Source of the DNA: Nostoc sp. ATCC 53789
Lineage (GTDB): Bacteria; Cyanobacteriota; Cyanobacteriia; Cyanobacteriales; Nostocaceae
Length of the DNA: 64,000 nucleotides
Direction: 5' to 3'
Assembly (NCBI RefSeq): GCF_009873495.1
Contig: NZ_CP046703.1
Coordinates: 1,488,001-1,552,000 of the forward strand
The notes under the pieces: generated by a model
Databases searched by the model: none
What the model saw: the letters and a program-made list of their open reading frames with translations, nothing else
What the model was told of the DNA's origin: nothing
Program-made: the position numbers and the translations under genes
Part shown: positions 43,620 through 52,975 of the stretch, piece by piece
How positions within the stretch are numbered: position 1 is the stretch's first letter
Layout of the letters: each line of letters begins with the position of its first letter

Positions 43620-44873
43620 TTAAATTTCTTCACTCCTAACTTTTAAGTTTTTCAAGGCATAAGCATCTGGAGCTAGACCTATTGCAAAGCGCAGGGAGTT
43701 GGATAGGTTTTTGCTCGACTGGGTGACGAAGATAACAAGTGCAACAGAAGTGATCGCAGCACCGTAGCCAAACATATCGCGGTAGCCGACTTGTTCTGCG
43801 ATAATGCCCAAAAGAGAAGCAGCGATCGCAATTCCTAAATCAAGTCCAGCTATACATAGAGCAAAAATTTGTCCCCGTTCTTCTGGCAGTGAGCGGTCTG
43901 CCATCATCACGATCATCATCGATATTAGTGTACCACCACCAGCACCTTCAGCGATCGCAGCCAATAAGAAAACCATCGGGCTGTAAGCTTGCCACAGCAG
44001 TATTAACGCTAAAACATAACAAAAAATACCAAAGGTGATAAATAAACCACGACCAAAGCGATCGCTTGCCTTACCAGCAAATATCCTGATACTAAAACTA
44101 GAAATTGCCGCAGCTGTAAAAAACAGTCCGCCATTGAAGTCTACCTGACTGGATTTGAGGAACAACGAGACAAAGGTATGTACAGCACCGATAGACAAAC
44201 CAACCAGCAACATAACTATAGTTGGAACTTTCACCTGTGGACTGCTCAAAATTTGCCAATAATTGCGATTTTCTGCCTCAGTTTGCTCTTGTGTATGCAC
44301 TGGCGGATTTATGACTTGTACAATTCCCAAGAGAGCGAAAAAACCCAATTCCGCAGATACCAGAAATAATATTCCGTAACCACTTGTAGCTTCTAAATAC
44401 CCACCCAAGGCAGGGCCAATTGCTAAACCAAGGGGAGTTGCTAGGGTCATGTAACCAATGATTTCGCCACGAGTTTCTGCGGGAGCTAAATCTGCGATTA
44501 AGGCACTGTAGCCAGTTGTAAAAGCAGCAACGCTAATACCGTGAAAAATCCGCACCAGGATCAACAGCCCAATTGATTGAGTTGCCAAGTAACCAAAGGG
44601 TGCGATCGCAGCTACTATCGTACCAATCAACAAGACAATTTTTCGACCACGTTCATCGGCTAACCGTCCCAGCATCGGGCGAAATAGCAATAACCCAATG
44701 GCAAAACTGCCCATCACAATCCCAATTTCTTGCTTGCTTGCGCCCACATCATCGATGTAAAGCGGTAAGGTTGGTAAAAGCGAAGACAAACTCGACCAGA
44801 ATAATAAACCTGCTGTAAATAAAACCAGCAGGTTGCGCCGTAGTTCGGTGTCAAAAGTATTAAGTGCTTTCAA
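43620..44873 (-). CDS. MFS transporter
   Basis: The 417-residue protein has 12 hydrophobic segments in two halves with the MFS signature GRLADERGRKIVLL between helices 2 and 3 and the related GKASDRFGRGLFI in the second half. The loop between helices 6 and 7 is short (VHTQEQTEAENRNYW). It resembles bacterial drug or small-molecule exporters of the DHA1 type, but substrate cannot be inferred. The stop is 38 bp from the tRNA-Arg gene on the other strand. A heptamer repeat block lies upstream. Confidence 0.88.
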   Translation of the reverse strand: MKALNTFDTELRRNLLVLFTAGLLFWSSLSSLLPTLPLYIDDVGASKQEIGIVMGSFAIGLLLFRPMLGRLADERGRKIVLLIGTIVAAIAPFGYLATQSIGLLILVRIFHGISVAAFTTGYSALIADLAPAETRGEIIGYMTLATPLGLAIGPALGGYLEATSGYGILFLVSAELGFFALLGIVQVINPPVHTQEQTEAENRNYWQILSSPQVKVPTIVMLLVGLSIGAVHTFVSLFLKSSQVDFNGGLFFTAAAISSFSIRIFAGKASDRFGRGLFITFGIFCYVLALILLWQAYSPMVFLLAAIAEGAGGGTLISMMIVMMADRSLPEERGQIFALCIAGLDLGIAIAASLLGIIAEQVGYRDMFGYGAAITSVALVIFVTQSSKNLSNSLRFAIGLAPDAYALKNLKVRSEEI

Positions 44874-44899
44874 GGTAGATGCAATTTAATGAGGTTTTG

Positions 44900-44958
44900 T
44901 CATTTGTCATTTGTCATTTGTTATTTGACCAATGACCAATGACCAATGACTAATGACT
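44900..44958. repeat. heptamer tandem repeats
   Basis: Units TCATTTG (three) and ACCAATG/ACTAATG (about five) follow each other without spacers. These are short tandemly repeated heptamers typical of heterocystous cyanobacteria. A related block occupies 49749-49795 before the GH10-like gene's end. Confidence 0.8.
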
Positions 44959-44970
44959 ACTATTGTTACG

Positions 44971-45984
44971 TTACTTAACAATTTTTGCTACTACTTCTCG
45001 CACGCGATAGATAGGCCGTCCTTGGGATTCATGGTATGTACGCATGAGCAATTCTGCTAAAAGACCGAAGCAAAATAACTGCACCCCAGTTACTAGCAGG
45101 AGAACAGCCAAACTTAGCAACGGGCGATTGCCAATCATCTCACCTAAAGCTAATTTGACAAAAGTCAAGTAAATTCCGATCGCTGTGCCTGAAACCATTG
45201 AAATCAAGCCCAACAGCCCAAAAACGTGCATTGGCCGGGTGAGGAATTTTTTCATAAATAGAATGGTTAACAAATCCATCAACACCCGGAATGTCCGCCA
45301 AATCCCATATTTACTGCGACCAAAACGACGGGCGTGATGACGCACGGGTATTTCAGTAATTCTAGCTCCTTCGATGTACGCCAAAGCGGGTAAAAATCGG
45401 TGTAGTTCACCGTAGAGGTTCATATCTGCCAACAATTCTGCACGATAAGCTTTCAGCGAACAGCCATAATCATGAATATTCACGCTAGTGGTGCGACGAA
45501 TTAGCCAGTTAGCAATTTTGGAAGGAAGTAACCGATTTACAGCACCATCTTGGCGTTTTTGCCGCCAACCACTTACCAAATCGTAACCCTCATCCAGCTT
45601 TGCTAATAACATAGGGATATCAGCCGGATCATTTTGGAGATCGGCATCTAAAGTAACGATCGCTTTCCCGGCTGCATAATAAAATCCAGCAGCCATCGCC
45701 GCAGTTTGTCCGTAATTGCGACGCAAAATTACCGCCTTTAAATCAGTGCGGTTTTGCGCCTCTTTTTTCAGAAAATCCCCGGAACCATCTGTAGAACCAT
45801 CATCCACACAGATGATTTCATAATTTACCTGACTAGAAGATAAAGTAGATGCGATCGCTTCTAATAAAAGCGGCAAACTTTCCACCTCATCATGTATCGG
45901 CACCACCACCGAAACATCTGGGACAATAGTCGAAATCGTCCCATTCTCCTCACTCAACCCTTGATCAACCAACCCACTCCTCAT
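44971..45984 (-). CDS. family 2 glycosyltransferase (polyprenyl-phosphate type)
   Basis: The 337-residue protein has a GT-A domain: VSVVVPIHDEVESLP, CVDDGSTDGSGDFL, and the DxD motif in LDADLQNDPADI, then RRNYGQTAAMAAGF. Two C-terminal helices follow (LLGLISMVSGTAIGIYLTF and LAVLLLVTGVQLFCFGLL). This is the layout of GtrB/DPM1-like enzymes that load a sugar on undecaprenyl phosphate for envelope glycan modification. The sugar is unknown. It lies just downstream of the NlpC/P60 gene on the same strand (14-bp gap), so the two may be co-transcribed. Confidence 0.9.
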   Translation of the reverse strand: MRSGLVDQGLSEENGTISTIVPDVSVVVPIHDEVESLPLLLEAIASTLSSSQVNYEIICVDDGSTDGSGDFLKKEAQNRTDLKAVILRRNYGQTAAMAAGFYYAAGKAIVTLDADLQNDPADIPMLLAKLDEGYDLVSGWRQKRQDGAVNRLLPSKIANWLIRRTTSVNIHDYGCSLKAYRAELLADMNLYGELHRFLPALAYIEGARITEIPVRHHARRFGRSKYGIWRTFRVLMDLLTILFMKKFLTRPMHVFGLLGLISMVSGTAIGIYLTFVKLALGEMIGNRPLLSLAVLLLVTGVQLFCFGLLAELLMRTYHESQGRPIYRVREVVAKIVK

Positions 45985-45998
45985 AAGCCTCAGCGCCC

Positions 45999-46703
45999 TC
46001 AGCGTCTCTGTGGTTCGTAACTCTTAAAAACTCTACCAGCACCTCGCAGCTGCTGATAATACGACAGACTAACAGCATCTCCCTGTTCCGAGAGAATATC
46101 AATCGCAATTCCATCCCGTCCCTGATCTTTACCAGAACTATGGATGTAATAACCATCAGCTAAATAAAGCCCGACATGGGTTGCTTTTTGGTTAGTTCCA
46201 AAAAATACCAGATCCCCAGCTGCTAGTTCTGCAATAGTAATTGGTTGGGTAAATCCTTCCTGTTGATAGGCATCTCTAGGTAGCCAAATCCCCACCGAAG
46301 CAAACGCCGCCTGCATCAACCCAGAACAGTCATAATTTGGCCCAACCGTACCACCCCAAAGGTAATAATTGGATTGTTGCATCGCTTTCTTGGTAAAGGC
46401 GATGACCTCTGCGAGGAGTTTTTTAATTTCAGATTCAGAAAATGTTGCAGCCTGATAAGGTACAGTAGCAGGTTGTAATGAATCAAAATCTGAAAGAGAT
46501 AACCATCCCGGATAGTCATCTTCACACAAATACACCTCGAACGCTAAATTTTGACGATTTGATGTTACCCACAAATGCCTTCCAGATGCAGATTGAGTTG
46601 CTAAACGTGTACATTCAGGAGAATCATATAAATTTAGGTCAGCTAAACACTGATACTCCCCTAATTTTGGATTTTGGACTTCGGATTTTAGATTAAAGGA
46701 CAT
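45999..46703 (-). CDS. NlpC/P60 cell-wall endopeptidase with SH3b domain
   Basis: The start at 46703 gives 234 residues and places the catalytic Cys126 (NYDCSGLMQ), His176 (ATHVGLYL) and His188 (YYIHSSG). These are the numbers I recall for the structurally known Anabaena/Nostoc gamma-D-glutamyl-L-diamino acid endopeptidases. An SH3b domain (about 15-80) precedes the peptidase (100-234). It cleaves the peptide stem of peptidoglycan, probably for turnover or recycling. The first dozen residues (SFNLKSEVQNPKLG) are encoded by a Nostoc-type ATTTTGGATTTTGG repeat. Its start codon lies only 9 bp from that of the divergent gene at 46713. No signal peptide. Confidence 0.93.
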   Translation of the reverse strand: MSFNLKSEVQNPKLGEYQCLADLNLYDSPECTRLATQSASGRHLWVTSNRQNLAFEVYLCEDDYPGWLSLSDFDSLQPATVPYQAATFSESEIKKLLAEVIAFTKKAMQQSNYYLWGGTVGPNYDCSGLMQAAFASVGIWLPRDAYQQEGFTQPITIAELAAGDLVFFGTNQKATHVGLYLADGYYIHSSGKDQGRDGIAIDILSEQGDAVSLSYYQQLRGAGRVFKSYEPQRR

Positions 46704-46712
46704 TATTAGAGA

Positions 46713-47645
46713 ATGATTTTTTTTAATAAAGACGAACAACTCGAAAATATTGGTAATGGCATTTTAGATGCAACTTGGGCAGCATTTCCGACTTTAGCCC
46801 GGAATCAAATTGCCTTGACTTGGGTTGTTTACGATCCACCAGTGCGAGTAAATACTGGTGGGGCGCTGACTCCCAACGCTTTTTGGGATCATCCAGTCCG
46901 TGGTTTTACTTATCGCGGTGTTGAACGGATTTATCCCGCCAGTGTAGTCAAGCTATTTTACCTGGTGGCGGTAAATGAATGGCTAGAAAAAGGCATGACT
47001 CAAACCTCCAAAGAGTTGGAACGCGCTTTGCGGGATATGATTGTCGATTCTAGTAACGATGCTACCAGCTTGGTTGTGGATATTTTAAGTGGTACTACAT
47101 CTGGGCCAGAATTACCAACCGGGCCCTTTGAAACCTGGAAATATCAGCGTAATATCGTTAACCGCTATTATCAATCTTTGGGTTGGGAAGAAATGGAGAC
47201 GATTAACGTCTGTCAAAAAACCTGGAGTGAGGGCCCTTATGGACGAGAACGGGCATTTGTGGGAGAGTTACTAGAAAATCGCAATATGTTGACCACAAAT
47301 GCGATCGCTAGGTTACTGCATAGTATTGTAGGTGGAGTTGCGGTTTCCAGTGCGCGATCGCAAGCTATGATGGCTTTACTCAAACGTCCTCTCAACGATT
47401 TGCCCACTGACAGAGAGGAAGATCAGGTAACAGGTTTCTTAGGTGGTGGAATTCCTGAAAATGCTCAAATTTGGTCAAAGGCAGGTTGGACAAGTCAAGT
47501 TCACCATGATGCCGCGTATATTGAATTACCAGAACAGCGCCCTTACCTATTAGTGGTATTTACTGAAGGGAAAGCCCAAGCCAAGAGTCGAGATATTTTA
47601 CCCTTCGTTTCTAAACTAGTTGCCGATGCGATTAGCAGCTTATAA
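46713..47645 (+). CDS. beta-lactamase-fold serine hydrolase (class A-like)
   Basis: The 310-residue protein has a class A-like core: SxxK as Ser77-Val-Val-Lys80 in RIYPASVVKLFYL, SxN as Ser113-Ser-Asn115 in VDSSNDATS, and a KTG-like KAGW near residue 256. No signal peptide is present, so it would act in the cytosol unless exported otherwise. It may be a penicillin-recognising or esterase-like enzyme rather than a true beta-lactamase. It diverges from the NlpC/P60 gene with 9 bp between start codons, so promoters must lie inside the other gene or the transcripts overlap. Together they suggest cell-wall peptide recycling. Confidence 0.87.
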   Translation: MIFFNKDEQLENIGNGILDATWAAFPTLARNQIALTWVVYDPPVRVNTGGALTPNAFWDHPVRGFTYRGVERIYPASVVKLFYLVAVNEWLEKGMTQTSKELERALRDMIVDSSNDATSLVVDILSGTTSGPELPTGPFETWKYQRNIVNRYYQSLGWEEMETINVCQKTWSEGPYGRERAFVGELLENRNMLTTNAIARLLHSIVGGVAVSSARSQAMMALLKRPLNDLPTDREEDQVTGFLGGGIPENAQIWSKAGWTSQVHHDAAYIELPEQRPYLLVVFTEGKAQAKSRDILPFVSKLVADAISSL

Positions 47646-47669
47646 TCCAATAGCATGGATTAATAACTT

Positions 47670-47790
47670 CTTTCTTCTCTCTGTGTTCTCTGCGCGGCAG
47701 TCGCTCATGGGGGAAACCCCCTTGGCGCTAGCCTCTCCCTTTGGGAGAAGACCGCGCTGCCTTGCCTCTGCGGTTCGTTAAAAAAATGGA
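47670..47790. repeat. CTCTGTGTTCTCTGCG repeat with inner hairpins
   Basis: The sequence from TTTCTTCTCTCTGTG to CCTCTGCGGTTCGTTAA is a common Nostoc repeat. Here it is split by an insert with hairpins GGGGGAAACCCCC and CTCTCCCTTTGGGAGA. A CCCCGACTTATCGAATAAGTTGGGG hairpin-like sequence follows near 47866-47890, split here only by its loop. Confidence 0.55.
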
Positions 47791-47910
47791 CTTTAATAAT
47801 GAGCCATAACTGAACCGTATTAGCCTATAGCAATCCTTGATTATTTGCAAACAACAATATCCCCGACTTATCGAATAAGTTGGGGAGCTAAATCCGCCGA
47901 TTTTCACAAA

Positions 47911-49677
47911 TCAAATAGGATTGCTATATTTCAACTTAAATTCGTCAAACTTCACTACTTCCGAATCAGGCTTGTGAGTGTCAAAGCGATAACTACTTAT
48001 TGTCCCCGCCCCCGTATCAAAAATACTAAAAACCGTAATATTATTACTCGAAATATAAGGTATCGGCTTTCCATCTTCACCCAACAAAGGGGAAATTGTG
48101 GGCACTATTGGTTCCAAACCATTGGGATCGCCAACCTTAACATAATCCTCTTGATATCCAATTGGCACTTCTCGCTTTCTGTCACCCCAAGCAGCGCCGT
48201 AAGTATTGCCAACATTAGATGTTTCTAGAAAGTGCATTCCACTGGGACTAACAAAGCGATTCCACAAATGAGAATGCCCATAGAATACCAATTGCACATT
48301 AGCCGCTTCTAATAAAGGCACAACATCGCGGATAATATAATCTGCATCTTTCGGGTATTCGTAACGCACTGCTTTAATATTATTACCATCTCGTTCAACT
48401 ATTTGAACAGGTTCTGTATAAGCAGGAACGATATTATCACCCAGAGTATGGGGAGGATGATGGAACATCACAACTTTGTGTTTTGCTTGTTTAAATTCAG
48501 GGCTGTTGAGTTCTGCTTCTAGCCAATTATACTGCTTGCTTCCTTTAGCAATTGGCTCATAAATTAGCTGTCCATAACCCCAATTTTCAGGATTATTTAA
48601 ATCGTTTTCAGCTTCCTGATATCTCCCTCTGCGCTTTCTATCTAAGTTGGGAGTTCGCCACATATTCGTAGCGTACAGTACCACTAAACGCACATCCCCA
48701 AAACTGACTGCATAATACCTTTTTCCACCCTCTTTACTTTTTGGTAAAGAGAAAATCTCTTCGTAGGTATTAGTATTAAAAGAATTATCTATTAAAGATT
48801 TGTCTCGATAAATTTTTTGAGCAACGACGCGGGGAATTGTATCATCAAATTCATCATTTAAACTTCCCATCCTGGCAAATCGCCCCATCACCTCATGATT
48901 ACCAATGCAAGTAAACATGGGTGCGTGTTGAATTATTTGTCCACCAGTGTAGGTTGTCTTAATGTCGTTGTGCGTCATTTCATAAGTAGCACGACCTTGT
49001 AAGCCGGGAAACAACGCACCACCACTATTATCATCAAACCATTCTGAGGCGCGATCGCTAACATTCACTAAATCACCGGCAAACCACACCCCATCAACTC
49101 GTCCAACTGTTTCTACCACCTTTTGCAGATTCGCTGCTGTCATCGGCTTTAATTGATGATCTGAGGTAAGTAAAATTTTTAGTGGTGTATCTGGTTTGGG
49201 AGTAGCTGCAAGGGTAAAAACATCACTGTTAATACTCTCGTCGTCTTCTCGCACACTCGTAACCCGATAGTTTAACCGCACGCCAGGAGTTAACCCACCT
49301 ACCTCAGCTTCATGTCGCCAAATGTCGCGCTGGACTGGTTTTTGATAAACTTCACCGTCTTTAGTTTGGTTTCCAACTCTTGATTGCTGGTCTTCACGAG
49401 TGCGACTGAGTTTAGTAGTATTTGCCTTAGCAGTTTGTTTAAGATTTTCACCATAAGTTACTGTGTGGTTAACACCAGCAAACTCAGTAAACCAAACTAC
49501 TTGCACTGAGGTTTCAGTTGGTAGTTGTAAAAATGGATCGGTGAGCAGTTGGGGTGCTGATGTCATAATTGTTTGCCCAAATGAACGCACGCTTACCAGA
49601 GTAAGGCATATCACAAGCGCCAGCATAGCCACTAAAGAAATTTTACGGCTGTGTAAGCGTCTGATCATGAGTAACAT
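47911..49677 (-). CDS. secreted metallophosphoesterase (purple acid phosphatase type)
   Basis: The 588-residue protein has an N-terminal signal (LVAMLALVICLTLVSVRSFG) and a fibronectin-like domain (about 40-160: DPFLQLPTETSVQVVWFTEF, GLTPGVRLNYRV). The phosphoesterase domain has metal-binding motifs in order: LLTSDHQ, WFAGDLVN, CIGNHEVMG, MFHHPPHTLGD and FYGHSHLWNR. It should hydrolyse phosphate esters outside the cytoplasm with a two-metal centre. DHQ instead of the more usual DxH at the first motif is noteworthy. The start could be the ATG at 49677 or 49668. A phosphate-starvation box was not identified. Confidence 0.88.
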   Translation of the reverse strand: MLLMIRRLHSRKISLVAMLALVICLTLVSVRSFGQTIMTSAPQLLTDPFLQLPTETSVQVVWFTEFAGVNHTVTYGENLKQTAKANTTKLSRTREDQQSRVGNQTKDGEVYQKPVQRDIWRHEAEVGGLTPGVRLNYRVTSVREDDESINSDVFTLAATPKPDTPLKILLTSDHQLKPMTAANLQKVVETVGRVDGVWFAGDLVNVSDRASEWFDDNSGGALFPGLQGRATYEMTHNDIKTTYTGGQIIQHAPMFTCIGNHEVMGRFARMGSLNDEFDDTIPRVVAQKIYRDKSLIDNSFNTNTYEEIFSLPKSKEGGKRYYAVSFGDVRLVVLYATNMWRTPNLDRKRRGRYQEAENDLNNPENWGYGQLIYEPIAKGSKQYNWLEAELNSPEFKQAKHKVVMFHHPPHTLGDNIVPAYTEPVQIVERDGNNIKAVRYEYPKDADYIIRDVVPLLEAANVQLVFYGHSHLWNRFVSPSGMHFLETSNVGNTYGAAWGDRKREVPIGYQEDYVKVGDPNGLEPIVPTISPLLGEDGKPIPYISSNNITVFSIFDTGAGTISSYRFDTHKPDSEVVKFDEFKLKYSNPI

Positions 49678-49748
49678 CCCAAATTTTTAGAGTATTCACC
49701 GACTCAACGCTTCGCTCGTTTTCATAAAAAGACCGTGGAGAAATCGAA

Positions 49749-49795
49749 GTCATTAGTACCAATGACTAATGACCAATGACCAATGACTAATGACT
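49749..49795. repeat. heptamer tandem repeats (TAATGAC/CAATGAC)
   Basis: About six ACCAATG/ACTAATG units follow each other just after the stop codon of the GH10-like gene. Related to 44900-44958. Confidence 0.75.
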
Positions 49796-49796
49796 C

Positions 49797-51059
49797 TTAA
49801 CTAAATGGTTTCCAACCTGCTAGCAAATTCGGGTAAGCGACAGGTGTGGGGAAAATCTTCTGGAAGCCAGTTTGACGTTCTTGTGGCTTTTCTTTGCTCA
49901 TATTCCAGAGGGATTCATAGAAAAAGAAAGAGACTCCAGCAAAATTGCGATCGCGGATTTTTTGCACTTGTGTCTGAATCTGTTGCATCGGCACAGATCG
50001 GTTTTTTAACCCAGCCAAAATACCCACACTCACTGGAATATGGCTTTTTGCCGCTTTTACTTCTGGATATTCTAATTCGTTAACAAAAACATTCAAATCA
50101 TCACGATATATCTGCAAAACTAAGTCTTCAATGATTCCTAGCCGTTCCCACTTTTGCCAGTCCGCTAAAAAGAACTCGTAAGAAAAACGTTGAGGATTAG
50201 GTGCAATGGAAACTAGGCAATCTTTTTTAGTAGCTTTGATGGTTTTGAATACCCGTTTCATAAACTCGGTAATTTTGTTAGCTCTCCAACGCACCCATTC
50301 TGGATCTCTAAAATTTTTGGAGGGAGCTTTACCACGGTGTTCTTTTTTGTAAAGTGCCACTGTGTAAGCATCGTAACCTAATTCTGATGGTAAGCCAAAA
50401 TGGTCATCAAATTGAATGCCATCAATATTGTAGTTTCTGACAATTTCAACGATTAAATCTTGGATAAATTGTTGTACTTCTGGGCGAAAGGGATTTAGCC
50501 AAACACGGTTATGCGTGCCTTCTTTGACAATCCGAGTCCCGTCGCTGTGGCTAGTGAGCCATTGGGGGCGATTTTTAGCTAAGAGAGAGTCGGCTGGTGC
50601 CATGAAGCCAAATTCAAACCAGGGAATCACTGTTAGCCCTTTTTGATGTCCCACATCGACAATTTCTTTGAGGATATCTCGCCCTTGCAATCCCGGTGTG
50701 GGATCGAGCGATCGCCCAATTACTTTTTGGGCAACTTTGCTGGGATACAATGTATATCCCCAATTCCAAACCGCCGGATATATGGTGTTAAAATTGAGTT
50801 CATCAAGGCGTTGCAAAGATCCCTTGAGGCGATCGCGCTCAAATAACACATCACTATCAATATTTGTTAACCACACCCCCCTTAGCTCAGATGCCAGTTT
50901 TGGCGGTAGATTAATTTGAGCGTTCAATGGGAAAGATAGCATTACCGTAGCTACCACACTCAAGGTAACGATAACGGCAAATAACCCCGACTTTCTGCTT
51001 TGGCGAATATTCCACCAAGAATGAAACTCAACACACCACTTGAGAAACCTTTTCATCAT
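49797..51059 (-). CDS. GH10-like (DUF187/GHL10) glycoside hydrolase
   Basis: The 420-residue protein has an N-terminal membrane anchor or signal (SGLFAVIVTLSVVATVMLSFP). A TIM-barrel catalytic region follows with ELRGVWLTNIDSDVLFE, LNFNTIYPAVWNWGYTLYPS, GLTVIPWFEFGFM and YNIDGIQFDDHFGLP. These are marks of the GHL10 family, which includes E. coli YddW (DigH) that cuts denuded peptidoglycan glycans. It probably acts in the periplasm on peptidoglycan or exopolysaccharide. Length is normal and no truncation is seen. Confidence 0.9.
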   Translation of the reverse strand: MMKRFLKWCVEFHSWWNIRQSRKSGLFAVIVTLSVVATVMLSFPLNAQINLPPKLASELRGVWLTNIDSDVLFERDRLKGSLQRLDELNFNTIYPAVWNWGYTLYPSKVAQKVIGRSLDPTPGLQGRDILKEIVDVGHQKGLTVIPWFEFGFMAPADSLLAKNRPQWLTSHSDGTRIVKEGTHNRVWLNPFRPEVQQFIQDLIVEIVRNYNIDGIQFDDHFGLPSELGYDAYTVALYKKEHRGKAPSKNFRDPEWVRWRANKITEFMKRVFKTIKATKKDCLVSIAPNPQRFSYEFFLADWQKWERLGIIEDLVLQIYRDDLNVFVNELEYPEVKAAKSHIPVSVGILAGLKNRSVPMQQIQTQVQKIRDRNFAGVSFFFYESLWNMSKEKPQERQTGFQKIFPTPVAYPNLLAGWKPFS

Positions 51060-51165
51060 TTGTTAGAGATATCATCAAATTATGAACAATCAGCATGAAT
51101 AGCGATCGTTTTGATTGTAAGCGCTAAAACAATCGCTATTTAATCTCATTGCTGAGGTTGATCAT

Positions 51166-52308
51166 TTATTGGGCGCTGGCTACGAGTTGATTCCAAGCTT
51201 TGACTGCTGCTTGTAAATTCGTTGGTAGATTATTTCGAGAAATATCATTGTACTGAACTGTACCCTTTTGGCTGGTAAGAGTGAAGGTGATATAATCAGC
51301 AGCACCACTAGGGGCTGGGTAACTCAAATTTTGGAATTTACTAAAATTAGAGCGTTCCAAATATCTCTGAAATTGTTGCACCTGTTGCACAGAAACGCTG
51401 CGAACACTACGTTCAGAATCGTTAGCATCACCAATTCGCACGCGAATCAATCGCCCATCTTTTAGTAAGACAGTCTGGTAGGTTCTGCCAGCAAAACCGC
51501 CACTGGAGATTTGCCGAAATACTATATCTCGATCTAACGGTGGTGGTAACTCGCTAGCTGGAATTTGCACAGGGGTAAGTGTACCTTCGTTAGCCTTTTG
51601 ATTCAGTCTGACTGCGGAACCTGTTTGATTAGTATGATAAACCAAGGTTTGGTCAACCGCACCAACAACTACTCGCCAGCCTGATACCAAATTTTGGGTA
51701 CAGAGTTCATCAGCATTAGCTAATTCTAAACAGCCATTTCTCCAAGTTTGCTGTTGAGCCTGAATGATGGTTAGCTGAGAAATTGGCTGTTGCAAACGTC
51801 TGGATGCAGCTTGCAAAACAGCATTTTTTACAGACGCAGGTAATTCATCTGGCAGGTTGTTAGAGGGAGTATTTGCCGAAGCTAAACGTAGCGATCGCCC
51901 ATTGTTATTGGTATGATAAACCCAGTTTTGTTTGCCATTAGACACCACAATCCGCCAACCAGGAACTAACGCTTGGGTGCAGATTTCATCCGATTGAGGC
52001 AGTTCCAAGCAACCATTACGCCAAGTCTGTTGACTATAATCAATAATTTGCAGTTGGCTAGTAAAAATTCCTTGTCTGCGGGCTAAATCTCGCAGTACCG
52101 CCTTAGCTACTGGACGTGGCAAGCGATTTGGTTTAACATTATCTTTGAGGACTTTATTGTTTGTTTCTAACGAGAAGTTAGCAGAAGCGCCCGTTGCATC
52201 TTTGATAAGCGTTAAACTGCTAGTTACAGACAAAATTCCAGTCAAAATCAAAGCAGTAAAAATTCGTGCTTGATTGGTGTTAAGGTATTTTTTCAGCATG
52301 GTTTTCAT
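51166..52308 (-). CDS. secreted protein with duplicated TWRNGCLEL domain
   Basis: The 380-residue protein begins with an export signal (ARIFTALILTGILSVTSSL). Two copies of a domain of about 80 residues follow, at about 62-142 and 156-235. Each has a helix with VKNAVL or AKAVL, then SQLxII, QQTWRNGCLELxxxDExCTQ, LVxGWRxVV and VYHTN-x-x-G. Two paired cysteines per copy suggest a disulfide. The C-terminal third (about 255-375) is a different domain (FRQISSGGFAGRTYQTVLL to TSQKGTVQYNDIS). I do not know the family name. Possibly a protease inhibitor-like or ligand-binding exported protein. Confidence 0.7.
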   Translation of the reverse strand: MKTMLKKYLNTNQARIFTALILTGILSVTSSLTLIKDATGASANFSLETNNKVLKDNVKPNRLPRPVAKAVLRDLARRQGIFTSQLQIIDYSQQTWRNGCLELPQSDEICTQALVPGWRIVVSNGKQNWVYHTNNNGRSLRLASANTPSNNLPDELPASVKNAVLQAASRRLQQPISQLTIIQAQQQTWRNGCLELANADELCTQNLVSGWRVVVGAVDQTLVYHTNQTGSAVRLNQKANEGTLTPVQIPASELPPPLDRDIVFRQISSGGFAGRTYQTVLLKDGRLIRVRIGDANDSERSVRSVSVQQVQQFQRYLERSNFSKFQNLSYPAPSGAADYITFTLTSQKGTVQYNDISRNNLPTNLQAAVKAWNQLVASAQ

Positions 52309-52975
52309 CGTAATATAGCGATGTTACTCAATAGTTATAGAACTGGGAAATAGTATCCAACCACGTGTAGGCAATAAAATATATAATTCCAGTACTTCAC
52401 CAGTTGGAATTAATTTAGTATATTTGTCCTGAAACAGATATAAATACAGACGCTGATGTACTAATTGTTTGTTCCTTATACAAATTCTGGATGAAAATTG
52501 CACTCAATCAAAACGCCATATATCCCAATACGCTTGGGTTAAGCGCTATTTGTACAAAATCGTGGGTTTTGAGATGCGATAAATCGCCGTCTCTACAAGT
52601 GTTTTGGTCTTATCTGAACTGTATTGCCCTATATTTTACGGCAATCTAGGAATAACTAAGAAGCTTAGATTTCATTAGATAAAAACTTTGTTGTGGATTC
52701 TTCTCCACGCCCCTATCTGGGAAAATAGCTTTTTAGTTCCGATGTAGAGGATGAGAACTAGGAAAAGCTTATGAAGCTAGGTTTTTAGGACTTATGTATA
52801 CACCATATCCTCGCATTACAGAAAAATGGAAGCAAGGTTTTCCATATCCCATGAGAAGTTAGGGTAAGCGAAGGTTAAATAAAAGTAATTTTATAAATAA
52901 TTGAACAGAACCGTAGTTTATATTTTGCTCGGCTCAACCTAGCATCTACAATATTTTGAGTAATATCAGGCAATA
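52309..52975. other. gene-free stretch of 667 bp
   Basis: No reading frame above about 50 codons with coding character was found. A repeat-like GAGATGCGATAAATCGCCGTC segment, split by its centre, lies at 52571-52598. The rest is A/T-rich and unremarkable. Confidence 0.5.
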
